A stretch of DNA of 64,000 bases, taken from GWE2-42-39 sp942493345. GTDB lineage: Bacteria; Bacteroidota; Bacteroidia; Bacteroidales; Prolixibacteraceae. Numbering within the stretch: position 1 is the first letter of the stretch; every line of letters starts with the position of its first letter. The stretch covers positions 1,364,001 to 1,428,000 of the forward strand of contig OW818695.1 of assembly GCA_942493345.1 (NCBI GenBank), in the 5' to 3' direction. Below are positions 47,528 to 57,124 of this stretch, piece by piece. Below the pieces are notes generated by a model that was given only the letters and a program-made list of their open reading frames with translations, had not been told where the DNA came from and ran no database searches. The position numbers and the translations under genes were made by a program.

Positions 47528-49957
47528 ATGTGTAGATTAACTTTCTTAACCATACTGAATTATATTATTCTGATCAATTCTACTTTACTTTTTGGTTCTA
47601 CAGTAAAAGAAGGTGATTCAATTCGTGAAAAAACAAAAATCAACCTCGATTGGAAATTTAAATTAGGCGATATTCCGGAGGCAGCCAACGCTGAATTTAA
47701 TGATAAAGATTGGAGAACGCTGCAAGTGCCTCATGATTGGAGTATTGAAGGAAAATTTGAAACAAAGAATCCGTCCGGGTCAATGGGCGCCTTCCTTCCA
47801 GGGGGTATTGCATGGTATCGAAAATACCTGAATATAGAAAAATTGGCAGAAAATAAACAAGTATACATCGAATTTGAAGGTGTGTACATGAACTCAGATG
47901 TGTACATTAATGGGCGCCATCTTGGTCATCATTCGTATGGATATACCAGTTTTTATTATAATCTCACTCCTTTTCTAAACCCGAATGGGAAGAATGTATT
48001 AGCGGTAAAAGTCGATAATTCGTGCCTCCCGCAAGACCGGTGGTATTCCGGGGCCGGGATTTATCGAAATGTTTGGTTACATACAATGAGCAATCTCCAT
48101 GTTGATATGTGGGGAACTTATATTACTACTCCATACATCCACAAAAATTCCTCTACGGTACACGTCAAAACATCCATGTCCAATCATTTGGCGACCAATT
48201 GTCAAGTGATACTGAAAACTGAAATTCTTGATCAGGAGAATAATGTAGTGGCAGCCGCAACGTCAAAAGCATCGGTAGAAAAAGAAGGCGCTCAAACTGT
48301 TGATCAGGAGATTATTGTGACCAAACCTCATGTATGGGAAATTGAAAACCCTTACCGATATACTGCCCGAACGACCATTCTTGAAAATGGGAAGGCCGTG
48401 GATAATTATTCAACTTCATTTGGTATCAGGGAAGTAGTGTTCAGTGAGCAACAAGGATTTATATTGAATGGTAAAAAAGTAATTTTAAAAGGAGTCTGTA
48501 TTCATCAACATGCAGCGGGTTTCGGTACGGCCTTGCACGAAAAGACCATCGAACGCCATCTATTGGCCCTGAAAGAGATGGGATGCAATGCCATTCGTTT
48601 GAGCCACTACCCCCATGCCCCGGCGCTTTATGATATGGCAGATCGTTTGGGCATCTTGCTGATTGCCGAAGCTTTTGACAATTGGAAGGGCTATAAGTCC
48701 GATAATGGAAATAAATATCTGTCATTTGAAGATACATGGCAAGATGATATGACGCATTTTATCGACCTAAACAGAAATCATCCGAGCATAATTTTATGGA
48801 GTGTTGGAAACGAAGTACAGGTGAACGTAAAAGATTTCGGCGAATGTATGAAGATATTGAAAAAGCTGGTAAATTTTGTTCACCATTACGAGCCGTCGAG
48901 GGCTGTTACAAGCGCCATTGCTCCAGGTTCCAGAAAAGTAAATAACATGGAGCCCGATTCAATGGCGTACGTATCGGATGTGGCCGGATTTAATTATCAG
49001 GCGCAGCTTTATGAAAAAGACCGGGAAAAACATCCCGAATTAGTTATTGTTGGTACCGAAACGAAGCCTTATTACGAAAGGAACTTCTTAAAGAAATCTG
49101 GGAATAATCTCGCCTTTGGCGGGGCTGAAGAAGCAACAAACTCGTACTTTTTTATCACGCCGGGCATTGCTGGTCAATTTATCTGGTCAGGGATCGATTA
49201 CCTCGGCGAATCAGCCGGTTGGCCATTGAAAGGATGGCCTCTCGGGTTAATTGATTTGTGTGGGAACAGAAAACCGTATTCATGGTACATCCAAAGCCTT
49301 TATTCCGATAAACCGATGGTCCATATTGCAATAAGCGACAAATCCGATTCAATTGTGGGGCAACCATCCTGGTCGTGGCCGCCTGTCGCTTCGCATTGGA
49401 ACTGGAAAATGGGCGAGGTGTTGGACGTTTATACGTATACAAATGAAGATGAAGTTGAACTGTTCGTGAACGAAAAATCTGTTGGTACAGCCCGGCTTGC
49501 CGATTTCCCCGATAGAGTTATAAAATGGCAAGTCCCATATCAGCCAGGGACAATTAAAGCTGTTGCTCTTAAAAACAATAATCAAGCTGCCGTTCACGAA
49601 TTAAAAACTGCCGGAAATCCTGCGAAAATTGTATTAAAAGCATCGGTTAAAAGCATGAAAGCCGATGGAGAAGATATTGTGTATGTAGAAGCAACCGTTA
49701 CGGATAGCGAAGGGATAATTATCCCCGGCGCAACAAACCTGATAAGTTTTAATGTGAAAGGCCCCGCGAGCATTGCAGGAGTTGGCAACGGGAACCTGTT
49801 CAGCGATGAGAGTTTTAAAGGAAGTTCGATGAAATGCTATAAGGGGAAATGTATCGTTATTTTAAGATCTGCTTTACAGGAAGGTGAAATCATATTGGAG
49901 GCAACGTCAAAAGGCCTGCAATCTGATACACTCAAGGTATGGTTGCATGGGAAGTAG
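47528..49957 (+). CDS. GH2 beta-galactosidase-like glycoside hydrolase
   Basis: An 809-residue enzyme from the ATG at 47528 (an in-frame TTG at 47522 is less likely). A signal peptide is followed by the GH2 sugar-binding domain (FKLGDIPEAANAEFNDKDW), an Ig-like domain, and the TIM barrel (LKGVCIHQHAAGFGTALHEK). The acid/base is Glu429 in WSVGNEVQ and the nucleophile Glu511 in VGTETKP. C-terminal DUF4982/Ig-like domains follow (YTNEDEVELFVNEKSVG). It should cleave beta-galactosides or beta-glucuronides; the substrate is not certain. It lies 45 bases after the GH27 gene. Confidence 0.94.
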   Translation: MCRLTFLTILNYIILINSTLLFGSTVKEGDSIREKTKINLDWKFKLGDIPEAANAEFNDKDWRTLQVPHDWSIEGKFETKNPSGSMGAFLPGGIAWYRKYLNIEKLAENKQVYIEFEGVYMNSDVYINGRHLGHHSYGYTSFYYNLTPFLNPNGKNVLAVKVDNSCLPQDRWYSGAGIYRNVWLHTMSNLHVDMWGTYITTPYIHKNSSTVHVKTSMSNHLATNCQVILKTEILDQENNVVAAATSKASVEKEGAQTVDQEIIVTKPHVWEIENPYRYTARTTILENGKAVDNYSTSFGIREVVFSEQQGFILNGKKVILKGVCIHQHAAGFGTALHEKTIERHLLALKEMGCNAIRLSHYPHAPALYDMADRLGILLIAEAFDNWKGYKSDNGNKYLSFEDTWQDDMTHFIDLNRNHPSIILWSVGNEVQVNVKDFGECMKILKKLVNFVHHYEPSRAVTSAIAPGSRKVNNMEPDSMAYVSDVAGFNYQAQLYEKDREKHPELVIVGTETKPYYERNFLKKSGNNLAFGGAEEATNSYFFITPGIAGQFIWSGIDYLGESAGWPLKGWPLGLIDLCGNRKPYSWYIQSLYSDKPMVHIAISDKSDSIVGQPSWSWPPVASHWNWKMGEVLDVYTYTNEDEVELFVNEKSVGTARLADFPDRVIKWQVPYQPGTIKAVALKNNNQAAVHELKTAGNPAKIVLKASVKSMKADGEDIVYVEATVTDSEGIIIPGATNLISFNVKGPASIAGVGNGNLFSDESFKGSSMKCYKGKCIVILRSALQEGEIILEATSKGLQSDTLKVWLHGK

Positions 49958-50005
49958 TTTTAAACTGATTGATTTTAATAACCTGGAACTAAAAAATTAT
50001 ATCGT

Positions 50006-51787
50006 ATGACATCAAGGAAACCGATTTTATTTTTAATTGCCATTTTATTTTTGGCAAGTGTGGCATGTACCTATGACGGAAAAAAACATTCAAATTCTCC
50101 GAATAAGTCAAGTAAGGCAATATTGTTTGCGCCAAAAGACAGCTCGTGGAAAAGTTTATCAATCAGACAAAAAATAGGTCAAACCATGCTGATGTTGCCC
50201 GAGCGTGATAAGGAATTAGCATTGGGTGACGGTTCGTTAAAAGGCTTCTTTAAAAAATATCCAGTCGGGGGGTTTTTCATGGGATGGAAATTATTCGACC
50301 ATGTTAATCCTGACGATTATTATAAACACATCAGGGAAACTTGCCCCGAATATCAGGATGCAAGCGAATTGCCGTTAATTTTTCAGCAGGATTATGAAAG
50401 CGGAGTCGATTTGCCCGGAATGACTCCTTTCCCCAATGAAATGACACTTGGCGCTGCAAACTCAACCGCACTTGCTTACGACTACGGAAAAGCTGTTGCA
50501 AAGCAAGCTCAGTCTGTAGGAGTAAAGTGGGTATTGCATCCGGTGGCCGACCTGAACCTGAACCCGTTTAACCCAATTACTAATATTCGCAGTATTTCGG
50601 ATGATCCCGATCAGGCAATCCGTTTGCTTAGCCAACAAATCAGAGGGTTACAGAGCAACGGCGTTGCTGCTACAATTAAACACTTTCCGGGAGATGGTAT
50701 CGATTACCGTGATCAACATCTGGTCACGACCTGCAATTCTCTTCCATTCAATGTTTGGAAGGAAAAACATGGCCGGGTATTTCAATCTTTAATTGATAGC
50801 GGCGTAGCCTGTATTATGCCGGGACACATAACTCTCCCGTCGTACCAGAAAGAAAAAATCAATGGAATGTATCCTCCGGCAACATTGTCGAAAGAACTAT
50901 TAACTGGTTTGCTAAAAGGGGAAATGGGGTTTAATGGGGTTATTGTCTCTGATGCCATGGTAATGGGCGGGTTCAGCGGTTGGTATGATAGTCCCTTGGA
51001 AAGTGAAATTGAAAGTTTTAAAGCCGGAGTAGACATCATGCTTTGGCCATCCTATACGTTTATGGATACGCTTGAGGCTCGGATTAAACGCGGTGTAATT
51101 CCTATGGCGCGTCTTGATGATGCGGTTCAACGGGTATGGGCATTTAAGGAACGCTTTGGTTTACTTCAGAAAGACAGAGTTTTAATCCGAGAACTTACTT
51201 CAGCAGAAAAAGAAGATGGAAACAAAACAGCAAAAGCTATTTGCGAAAAAGCAATAACACTGATCAGAGACCGCAACAACGCGTTGCCTTTAAATCCTGA
51301 AAAGGATAAAAAGATATTGGTCGTAGGAGTTACACCGGTTTCACGAAAAGGAGGCAACAAAAACCTGAAGGAACTGGAAGGTTTTGCGGAACAACTAGAG
51401 CGAAAGGGCTTCCAGGTCGATTTTCGCCACGACATTTTATATGAAACGCAGGGTTGGGCAGACGATGCACCTCAAAAATATGATCGTATTATCATTGCAT
51501 TGGCACTTGCTCCCCATACGCCTTTTGGCCCTTTGCAATTTTTCGACGACGAAGCGCAAACAGTATGGGGTGTTAATTCCATGCCAAAAGAAAAAATAAT
51601 TGTTGTGAATTTTGGAAATCCTTACAATACCAATGAATACTTTGAACGTGTAAATACTTGCATCAACGCTTATTCCAATAAATCAATCATGCACGAGGCT
51701 GTTATATCGGCACTATTAGGAAACATAAAAATATCGGGGAACTCACCTGTTAATTTGGATATCGCTTCGAAGTTGAAAGTGTATTAA
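50006..51787 (+). CDS. GH3 glycoside hydrolase, NagZ-like lipoprotein
   Basis: A 593-residue lipoprotein (lipobox SVAC near residue 21). The GH3 barrel has KHFPGDGIDYRDQH at 225-238, matching the NagZ-type loop carrying an Asp-x-His dyad (Asp236, His238), and the nucleophile Asp316 in VIVSDAMVMGG. A C-terminal alpha/beta domain follows from about 400 (ITLIRDRNNALPL). NagZ-type loops go with beta-N-acetylhexosaminidase activity; cleavage of N-acetylhexosamine is inferred. It is 48 bases after the GH2 gene and is the last gene of the plus-strand arm. Confidence 0.9.
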   Translation: MTSRKPILFLIAILFLASVACTYDGKKHSNSPNKSSKAILFAPKDSSWKSLSIRQKIGQTMLMLPERDKELALGDGSLKGFFKKYPVGGFFMGWKLFDHVNPDDYYKHIRETCPEYQDASELPLIFQQDYESGVDLPGMTPFPNEMTLGAANSTALAYDYGKAVAKQAQSVGVKWVLHPVADLNLNPFNPITNIRSISDDPDQAIRLLSQQIRGLQSNGVAATIKHFPGDGIDYRDQHLVTTCNSLPFNVWKEKHGRVFQSLIDSGVACIMPGHITLPSYQKEKINGMYPPATLSKELLTGLLKGEMGFNGVIVSDAMVMGGFSGWYDSPLESEIESFKAGVDIMLWPSYTFMDTLEARIKRGVIPMARLDDAVQRVWAFKERFGLLQKDRVLIRELTSAEKEDGNKTAKAICEKAITLIRDRNNALPLNPEKDKKILVVGVTPVSRKGGNKNLKELEGFAEQLERKGFQVDFRHDILYETQGWADDAPQKYDRIIIALALAPHTPFGPLQFFDDEAQTVWGVNSMPKEKIIVVNFGNPYNTNEYFERVNTCINAYSNKSIMHEAVISALLGNIKISGNSPVNLDIASKLKVY

Positions 51788-51872
51788 GATTTAAAAAGGA
51801 GGCGAATAAGACAAAAATAGGATTACGAAGGAAATACCTGATATTAAATATGTGTTTTTACTATCTAAAACG

Positions 51873-51905
51873 AAAGGGTTCAAACCAACTGATTTGAACC
51901 CTTTT
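51873..51905. terminator. Bidirectional terminator between the arms
   Basis: aaagggttcaaa and tttgaaccctttt form a perfect 12-bp stem around an 8-base loop, between the plus-strand GH3 gene and the minus-strand isomerase-like gene. Confidence 0.85.
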
Positions 51906-51931
51906 AAAATACGTTTGAATACATTCCCTGA

Positions 51932-52831
51932 TTATGCCAAAATATTGGTGGTGATATTCTTAATGCTTGTATCGATGCCTTCAAATGGTTTCCCGTTACC
52001 TTGATTATCATCTTCAACAAAGAGATATTTCATTCCTGCAACGTCTTTTGCCGTCAGAATTTTCTTAAAATCAATTACCCCTTCGCCTACAGGACAAATA
52101 TCGTCTTTTATTACATCAAAAAACGGCGCTTCCTTCGTACGCATATCTTTAAAATGGAAAAGCTGGAACCGGCCCGGATACTTGTTAAACATTGCAATCG
52201 GATCCTGCCCTGCTTTTGATGCCCAGAAGAAGTCGATTTCCATTGTAATTAAATCGGCATCCATTTCTGGCAAAAATATATCGTAATACGGTATTATTCC
52301 GTTGATGTTTGTGAATTCAAAATTGTGATTATGGTATCCGAATTGAATTCCAACCGTTTTCATAATCTTGCCAACTTCATTCCAGTCGCCAATCATCTTT
52401 TTATACGATTCAATATTGCGGTCAACTTCCTCAATCCAGGGCTGAATACAATATTTAACGCCAAGTTCCGCATGTGCGTCAGCCATTATTTTCGCATTAT
52501 CAACCGTGATGCCGGCTGCTTCAACCTGGGTGTGGCTACTGAGGACATCCATCCCCAAGTCGTTGACCATTTTCTTGAATTCGGCAGGGGCAAAACCATA
52601 AAATTTACCATTCGAATAACCTGCCAATTCCAGATACTTATAGCCAATGTCAGATACTTTTTTTAATGTTCCGGGAACATCAGCGGCCATCGCATCGCGA
52701 AGAGTATAAAGCTGTATGCCGACGCCATAACTTTTCCGGTCAACGGCAGTTTTACATGCACCGGAACCAAGGATCATCATGCCAAGCGATCCCGCAGCTG
52801 AAATCTTTAGAAAATCACGTCTGTTTTTCAT
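51932..52831 (-). CDS. Tat-type sugar phosphate isomerase/epimerase family protein
   Basis: A 299-residue protein with a twin-arginine-like start (MKNRRDFLKISAAGSLG) and a Cys in LGSGAC, so it may be an exported lipoprotein. The rest is an AP-endonuclease-type-2 TIM barrel (VGIQLYTLRDAMAAD, SSHTQVEAAGI, QFGYHNHNFEF, TMEIDFFWASKAG, LFHFKDM, FVEDDNQG), common near glycan utilisation loci. It may act on free sugars released outside or in the periplasm. Substrate unknown. Confidence 0.88.
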   Translation of the reverse strand: MKNRRDFLKISAAGSLGMMILGSGACKTAVDRKSYGVGIQLYTLRDAMAADVPGTLKKVSDIGYKYLELAGYSNGKFYGFAPAEFKKMVNDLGMDVLSSHTQVEAAGITVDNAKIMADAHAELGVKYCIQPWIEEVDRNIESYKKMIGDWNEVGKIMKTVGIQFGYHNHNFEFTNINGIIPYYDIFLPEMDADLITMEIDFFWASKAGQDPIAMFNKYPGRFQLFHFKDMRTKEAPFFDVIKDDICPVGEGVIDFKKILTAKDVAGMKYLFVEDDNQGNGKPFEGIDTSIKNITTNILA

Positions 52832-53148
52832 ATTCCTGTTAGTTGGTTATAAATTTGGTTTTGTTTGAAAATTAATATCGCTACTGATTACTTCAATCTT
52901 TCAAGTTAATCCATAGGATTGACCTCAAAAATGGACAATCATGATTTTAAAGAAACGAAAATCCTATAAAAAAACCGCAACCAAACTTAATTATTCTTGC
53001 ATTATTTCCAATCGCTTTATCCTGTTTCTTGGAACTTTCAGGTGTCGGCTCTCCTAAATCTCAAGGCATATCCCGCTTCATTTAATGAATAAATTCTGTG
53101 TAAAATGATTTTGGCTATCTTTGAACCCAAAATACAATCACAAAAATC
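52832..53148. other. Intergenic region holding divergent promoters
   Basis: A TATCTTTG box at 53116 serves the lipoprotein gene. No gene or RNA is recognised in the rest. Confidence 0.4.
53116..53123 (+). promoter_or_regulatory. -7 promoter box for the lipoprotein gene
   Basis: TATCTTTG, matching TAnnTTTG, lies 25 bases before the ATG at 53149. Confidence 0.5.
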
Positions 53149-55032
53149 ATGTTCGGAATCCATGTTCGTTCGCTGATCGCAGCACTATTTATTCCTTTAA
53201 TATTCACCACCATAACATCCTGTGGTGATCGTCCAAGCCGGAAGATTGGGAACTTAATCAATCAACAATCAGACTCAATCAGTGAAAACGAGGCTCCTGA
53301 TGAATACCAACCGGTAAATGCGATCCTGGTTTCGCCCAAGAACCCGCGTCCGGGAGAAGCATTCCGCATTTTAGCGACCGGAGGAAAAAACATCCGGAAA
53401 GCGCAAATTATCGTCAGCGGTCCGTCGGGTAACCTGGAATCACAGAAAAGTAAAATCGGAGAAGGGTCGCCATCCTGGCGAATTGATGATTTTGCCGGAA
53501 GTCCCGCCGGTAAATACACGGTCACTTTAATTACGCATAGGGAGGAGGTCTGTAACCTGGAATTTATAATTTCTCCGGAGGCAGCAACTCTCCAAAAAAC
53601 AGGCGCAGTATGGAAAACCCTTCGTGGATGGGACAGCAGCACAGAGACACTCTATTCGGCCTGGATAAACGCATTGTTCTATGGCTGCAACGAGCAGTCT
53701 TCATGGTCTGCACTCAACGAAGTGACCCAAAATCAAAATCAAAATTTCCTTTACAACTACCTCTCTCTTGGAGAAGATGACCCGAATGGAAAAAACAAAG
53801 TGATCATGGAACCTGATTGCGCCGATAATCCATTTTTTATGAGGGCCTATTTTGCATGGAAACTGGGTCTCCCGTTTGGTTACCATGTGTGCGACAGGGG
53901 CTATCTGGGTCGTAACCCCAATACCGGACAATGGATTACCAATGAAACTTCCAGCTCAAAATCACACCCGGTACTGGCATTCAATTCTTTTCTCCGAAGG
54001 GTTATGGATGGCGTTCATTCGGGTACAGCCCGAACTTCATTGGAGAATGAAAATTCCGATTATTATCCTGTTCCTCTTAAACGTGAATCTTTACGTCCAG
54101 GAACTGTTTATGCTGATCCGTACGGACATACGCTGATTCTCGTTGGCTGGGCGCCGCAAACCAAAGGCCATCCGGGATTACTCCTTTCGGTCGATGCCCA
54201 ACCCGACGGAACGGTAGGTGTCAAGCGGTTTTGGAAAGGAAATTTCCTGTTTAACACCTCCGAAGTAGTCGGAGAACCTGGATTTAAGGCTTTTCGTCCG
54301 ATCGTTATGAGAGAAGGTGTTCCCTGCCTGATTAAAAATGAAGAACTTAAAACATCTGCGGATTTTATTCCTTTTTCACTTCAGCAGAAAAAAATGGAAG
54401 CCGATGTTTTCTATCATACCATGGAACGGCAAATCAATCCAAAGCCACTTGACCCTGAAACGGCTTTGCTTGACCTGATCCAGGCACTTCACGAACAATT
54501 AACAGTACGGGTCACTTCAGTAGCCAATGGCGAATCTTATTTCAAATCACATCCGGGAACTGTGATCCCAATGCCTTCCAATGCTGCCGGAGTTTTTCAG
54601 ACCGGAGGCGTATGGGAAGACTTTTCAACTCCCAACCGCGATTTAAGGCTTTTGATTGCGATGGATGCGGTACTCGATTTCCCGAACCGGATTGTTCGTA
54701 CCCCAGAGGATTTTAATATCTCAAGTTTTACATCTCCGGAACAGGTGAAGAAAAAACTCCAGACAATGCTGGATGAAAAAGTTTCCAAACTTTCGATCAG
54801 CTATACCCGGACAGATGGTTCTGAGCAAAAGCTGACTATACAAGAAATACTTGAGCGAAGGGAGACCTTTGAGATGGCTTACAACCCAAACGATGGAATT
54901 GAAATCCGCTGGGGTGCGCCGGAGAATAGCGATGAACGGTCGACCTGCCGTCGGCACTTACCTTCGAACCAACTTGAAAAAATGCGCTCGGTACGGAAAT
55001 GGTTCACCAACCGCCTGCACCCGCCAACATAA
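53149..55032 (+). CDS. Large lipoprotein with possible transglutaminase-like Cys-His-Asp site
   Basis: A 627-residue protein; the lipobox Cys is residue 25 (TITSC). An Ig-like N-terminal domain spans about 55-140 (AILVSPKNPRPGEAFRI, AGKYTVTLIT). A central region has EPDCADNPFFMRAYFAWKLG (Cys224), DPYGHTLILVGW (His327) and LLLSVDAQPDG (Asp349), the order seen in transglutaminase/papain-like folds. The C-terminal part is helical. The only plus-strand gene inside the minus-strand arm of the locus, convergent with the PL8 gene (44-base gap). Function unknown; triad inferred from order only. Confidence 0.85.
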   Translation: MFGIHVRSLIAALFIPLIFTTITSCGDRPSRKIGNLINQQSDSISENEAPDEYQPVNAILVSPKNPRPGEAFRILATGGKNIRKAQIIVSGPSGNLESQKSKIGEGSPSWRIDDFAGSPAGKYTVTLITHREEVCNLEFIISPEAATLQKTGAVWKTLRGWDSSTETLYSAWINALFYGCNEQSSWSALNEVTQNQNQNFLYNYLSLGEDDPNGKNKVIMEPDCADNPFFMRAYFAWKLGLPFGYHVCDRGYLGRNPNTGQWITNETSSSKSHPVLAFNSFLRRVMDGVHSGTARTSLENENSDYYPVPLKRESLRPGTVYADPYGHTLILVGWAPQTKGHPGLLLSVDAQPDGTVGVKRFWKGNFLFNTSEVVGEPGFKAFRPIVMREGVPCLIKNEELKTSADFIPFSLQQKKMEADVFYHTMERQINPKPLDPETALLDLIQALHEQLTVRVTSVANGESYFKSHPGTVIPMPSNAAGVFQTGGVWEDFSTPNRDLRLLIAMDAVLDFPNRIVRTPEDFNISSFTSPEQVKKKLQTMLDEKVSKLSISYTRTDGSEQKLTIQEILERRETFEMAYNPNDGIEIRWGAPENSDERSTCRRHLPSNQLEKMRSVRKWFTNRLHPPT

Positions 55033-55076
55033 AAACAAGATGCATCAATTTTATTTTTCAGAATCTTTCCCGGCAA

Positions 55077-57089
55077 TTATTTCAGTTTAATTCCGCCGGT
55101 TGTCAAACCATTTGCGGGCAGTAATATTTTTTGAGTTGTACTATTGAAACTAATTTGCAGTGTTTCCTTTGTGCCAAGCGGATTGCTGGCATACAATATT
55201 TTTCCTAAAAGAAGAACCAAACAAGGTTTATCCACGGTCAATGTTTTCTTTCCGACAAGAACAGACCCAGGTAATAAAAAAGCAATCGTGCAGGTGCCAT
55301 CTGCAAAACGGACGGCCTGACAGGCTGTATCATTTCGTAATACAAACCATTCCGGGTTCAGGGCAATTTTTGCAGTTTTTTCAGGTGTTGCAGATACGGT
55401 CAGAACATAGCCGGTTGAGCCGGATTGAATAGAATGGCGCATCACCGGATTAAATATTTTTTCGGTAACCGGGGTGGATGGTTGCGACACATTAATTGAA
55501 GACCATGTGCCGGTACTTGTTACAAGGTTTAGTTCAACCGGTGAAGGTTTCAAAAAAATGCAGGCGGTTCCTGCATGATGTATCCACTGTGTTGCATCCA
55601 ACTGATGACTGCCTTCGCCCAAGATATTTCCCGGCTTATTCACCGTTACATCGCCCTGCCACCGGCACTGGTCAAGCGAAGTACAAATTTCTCCCTCAAT
55701 CTTTTCGGCTTCGATACCTGCGATCAGGCAAACAACTGTTTTATTATGGCAAGCCCAGAATTTTTTTGCTTTCAACAGTTGTTCGCCAGTTCCCTTCATT
55801 TGGTAATTCATCACCGTGAGGCCGCTTTTCCCATCTGATACGCTGCCCGTAAAATCCTGCCGCACAATTTGGTCTGCATTTTCAAAAACAGTAATTCCCG
55901 GAAGTAAGTTCCAATTCCATACCGGCATCAGATTAAAATATTCTTTTCCGGTTCTAACCATATACGCATCGCCGCTGTTCAACAGTTTGCCTTTCAGGTT
56001 TTCATTGTTGATCGATTCCGTCGTAAGCGTCCGGGTGGAGATGGTTTTCAGGAAAAAACTAAATTGATCGTTCTGAAAAGCTGTAAAATCGGAATACGGG
56101 AAGTACCGAAAACCCTGCAATGGCTTTCCTTTTTCTTGCTGGTTGGCAGCCAACGCCATAAATTTAGTCCGGTTGTCAGAGTCTATCTCACAAAAGTACG
56201 GAATGAGCTGACGCAGATCGGGACTTTGCAACTCGCCCACCCGACTCACCGAACGATCCATCGTGCCCGGCACCGTGTGGATACCCCGGGCCATCCATTG
56301 CCACCCATTCAATACAAAATTGGAGAGAATTTTAATTTTTTCTTCCGGAAAAGCCCACGATGTTCCCCTGCATTCCCATGCTAACCGGGCATTTTCACGT
56401 AAAAAAGCAGCTCCATACTGAAACATCTGCAGCCTTGCCCCATGCTGATGGAAACTGTAATCAGGCTGAATTCCTTCTTCCGCAGAAATTCTGATTTCCT
56501 TTATAATAAGATCGCGGCATTTTCCCATCAGTTCCTGATCATTCGCCAGCGCTCCATAATGAAAACCCAAGTCGGCACTCCAAGTCAGGTTCGCCCCCAC
56601 TCCATTGTACTGAACCCGATGTTGAGCCAGCACTCTCATCGCCTGTGACAATTCATCTGTGGTTAGCTTTTCTCTCAATAATATAATCAAATCGCGCATC
56701 ACCTGCGGAATACCAATCTCATTGTGCCACCAGTTTGAATTCTGATACCGTTTCCCCAGCCAGTGGTTTAATGCTGAATCTATTGATTTCCATATTGTTT
56801 CATCATGAAATAAAGAGGACTGAGGTTTTGCCCATTCAAGCGCCATGTCCCGGATTCGCTTCATGTGCGTCCAGGGTTGCCAACTGGCCCGCTCGGTATC
56901 GTTGTAATTGATATCGTTCCACTGACCGTTTGAATTAAGCGATGTTGCCAGTTGCTTCGCATCTTCTTCGGGCTCAACACTCCGAATCAAATACTGCCGG
57001 TACCGGGTTAAAATGCTATCGGGTTGTGCACTCAAATTTCCGGAAATGGAGAATAGTAAAATGGTCAGCAAAAATAAATTCCGTAGCAT
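55077..57089 (-). CDS. PL8 family polysaccharide lyase
   Basis: A 670-residue protein; the ATG at 57089 is chosen because the longer frame (57173) would overlap the upstream gene and precede the signal peptide (MLRNLFLLTILLFSISGNLSAQ). The alpha/alpha-barrel part carries NWWHNEIG (119-126), Asn167 in GVGANLTWS, His216 in HQHGARLQMFQYG, Tyr225, and Arg279/Arg283 in MDRSVSR. Their spacing matches the catalytic set of chondroitinase AC (Asn175, His225, Tyr234, Arg288, Arg292). A beta-sandwich completes the fold. It should cleave a uronic-acid-containing polymer by beta-elimination, possibly a glycosaminoglycan-like glycan. Confidence 0.93.
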   Translation of the reverse strand: MLRNLFLLTILLFSISGNLSAQPDSILTRYRQYLIRSVEPEEDAKQLATSLNSNGQWNDINYNDTERASWQPWTHMKRIRDMALEWAKPQSSLFHDETIWKSIDSALNHWLGKRYQNSNWWHNEIGIPQVMRDLIILLREKLTTDELSQAMRVLAQHRVQYNGVGANLTWSADLGFHYGALANDQELMGKCRDLIIKEIRISAEEGIQPDYSFHQHGARLQMFQYGAAFLRENARLAWECRGTSWAFPEEKIKILSNFVLNGWQWMARGIHTVPGTMDRSVSRVGELQSPDLRQLIPYFCEIDSDNRTKFMALAANQQEKGKPLQGFRYFPYSDFTAFQNDQFSFFLKTISTRTLTTESINNENLKGKLLNSGDAYMVRTGKEYFNLMPVWNWNLLPGITVFENADQIVRQDFTGSVSDGKSGLTVMNYQMKGTGEQLLKAKKFWACHNKTVVCLIAGIEAEKIEGEICTSLDQCRWQGDVTVNKPGNILGEGSHQLDATQWIHHAGTACIFLKPSPVELNLVTSTGTWSSINVSQPSTPVTEKIFNPVMRHSIQSGSTGYVLTVSATPEKTAKIALNPEWFVLRNDTACQAVRFADGTCTIAFLLPGSVLVGKKTLTVDKPCLVLLLGKILYASNPLGTKETLQISFNSTTQKILLPANGLTTGGIKLK

Positions 57090-57124
57090 GGTGACTAAAT
57101 TGATGGTGACTGTATATTTCCGAC

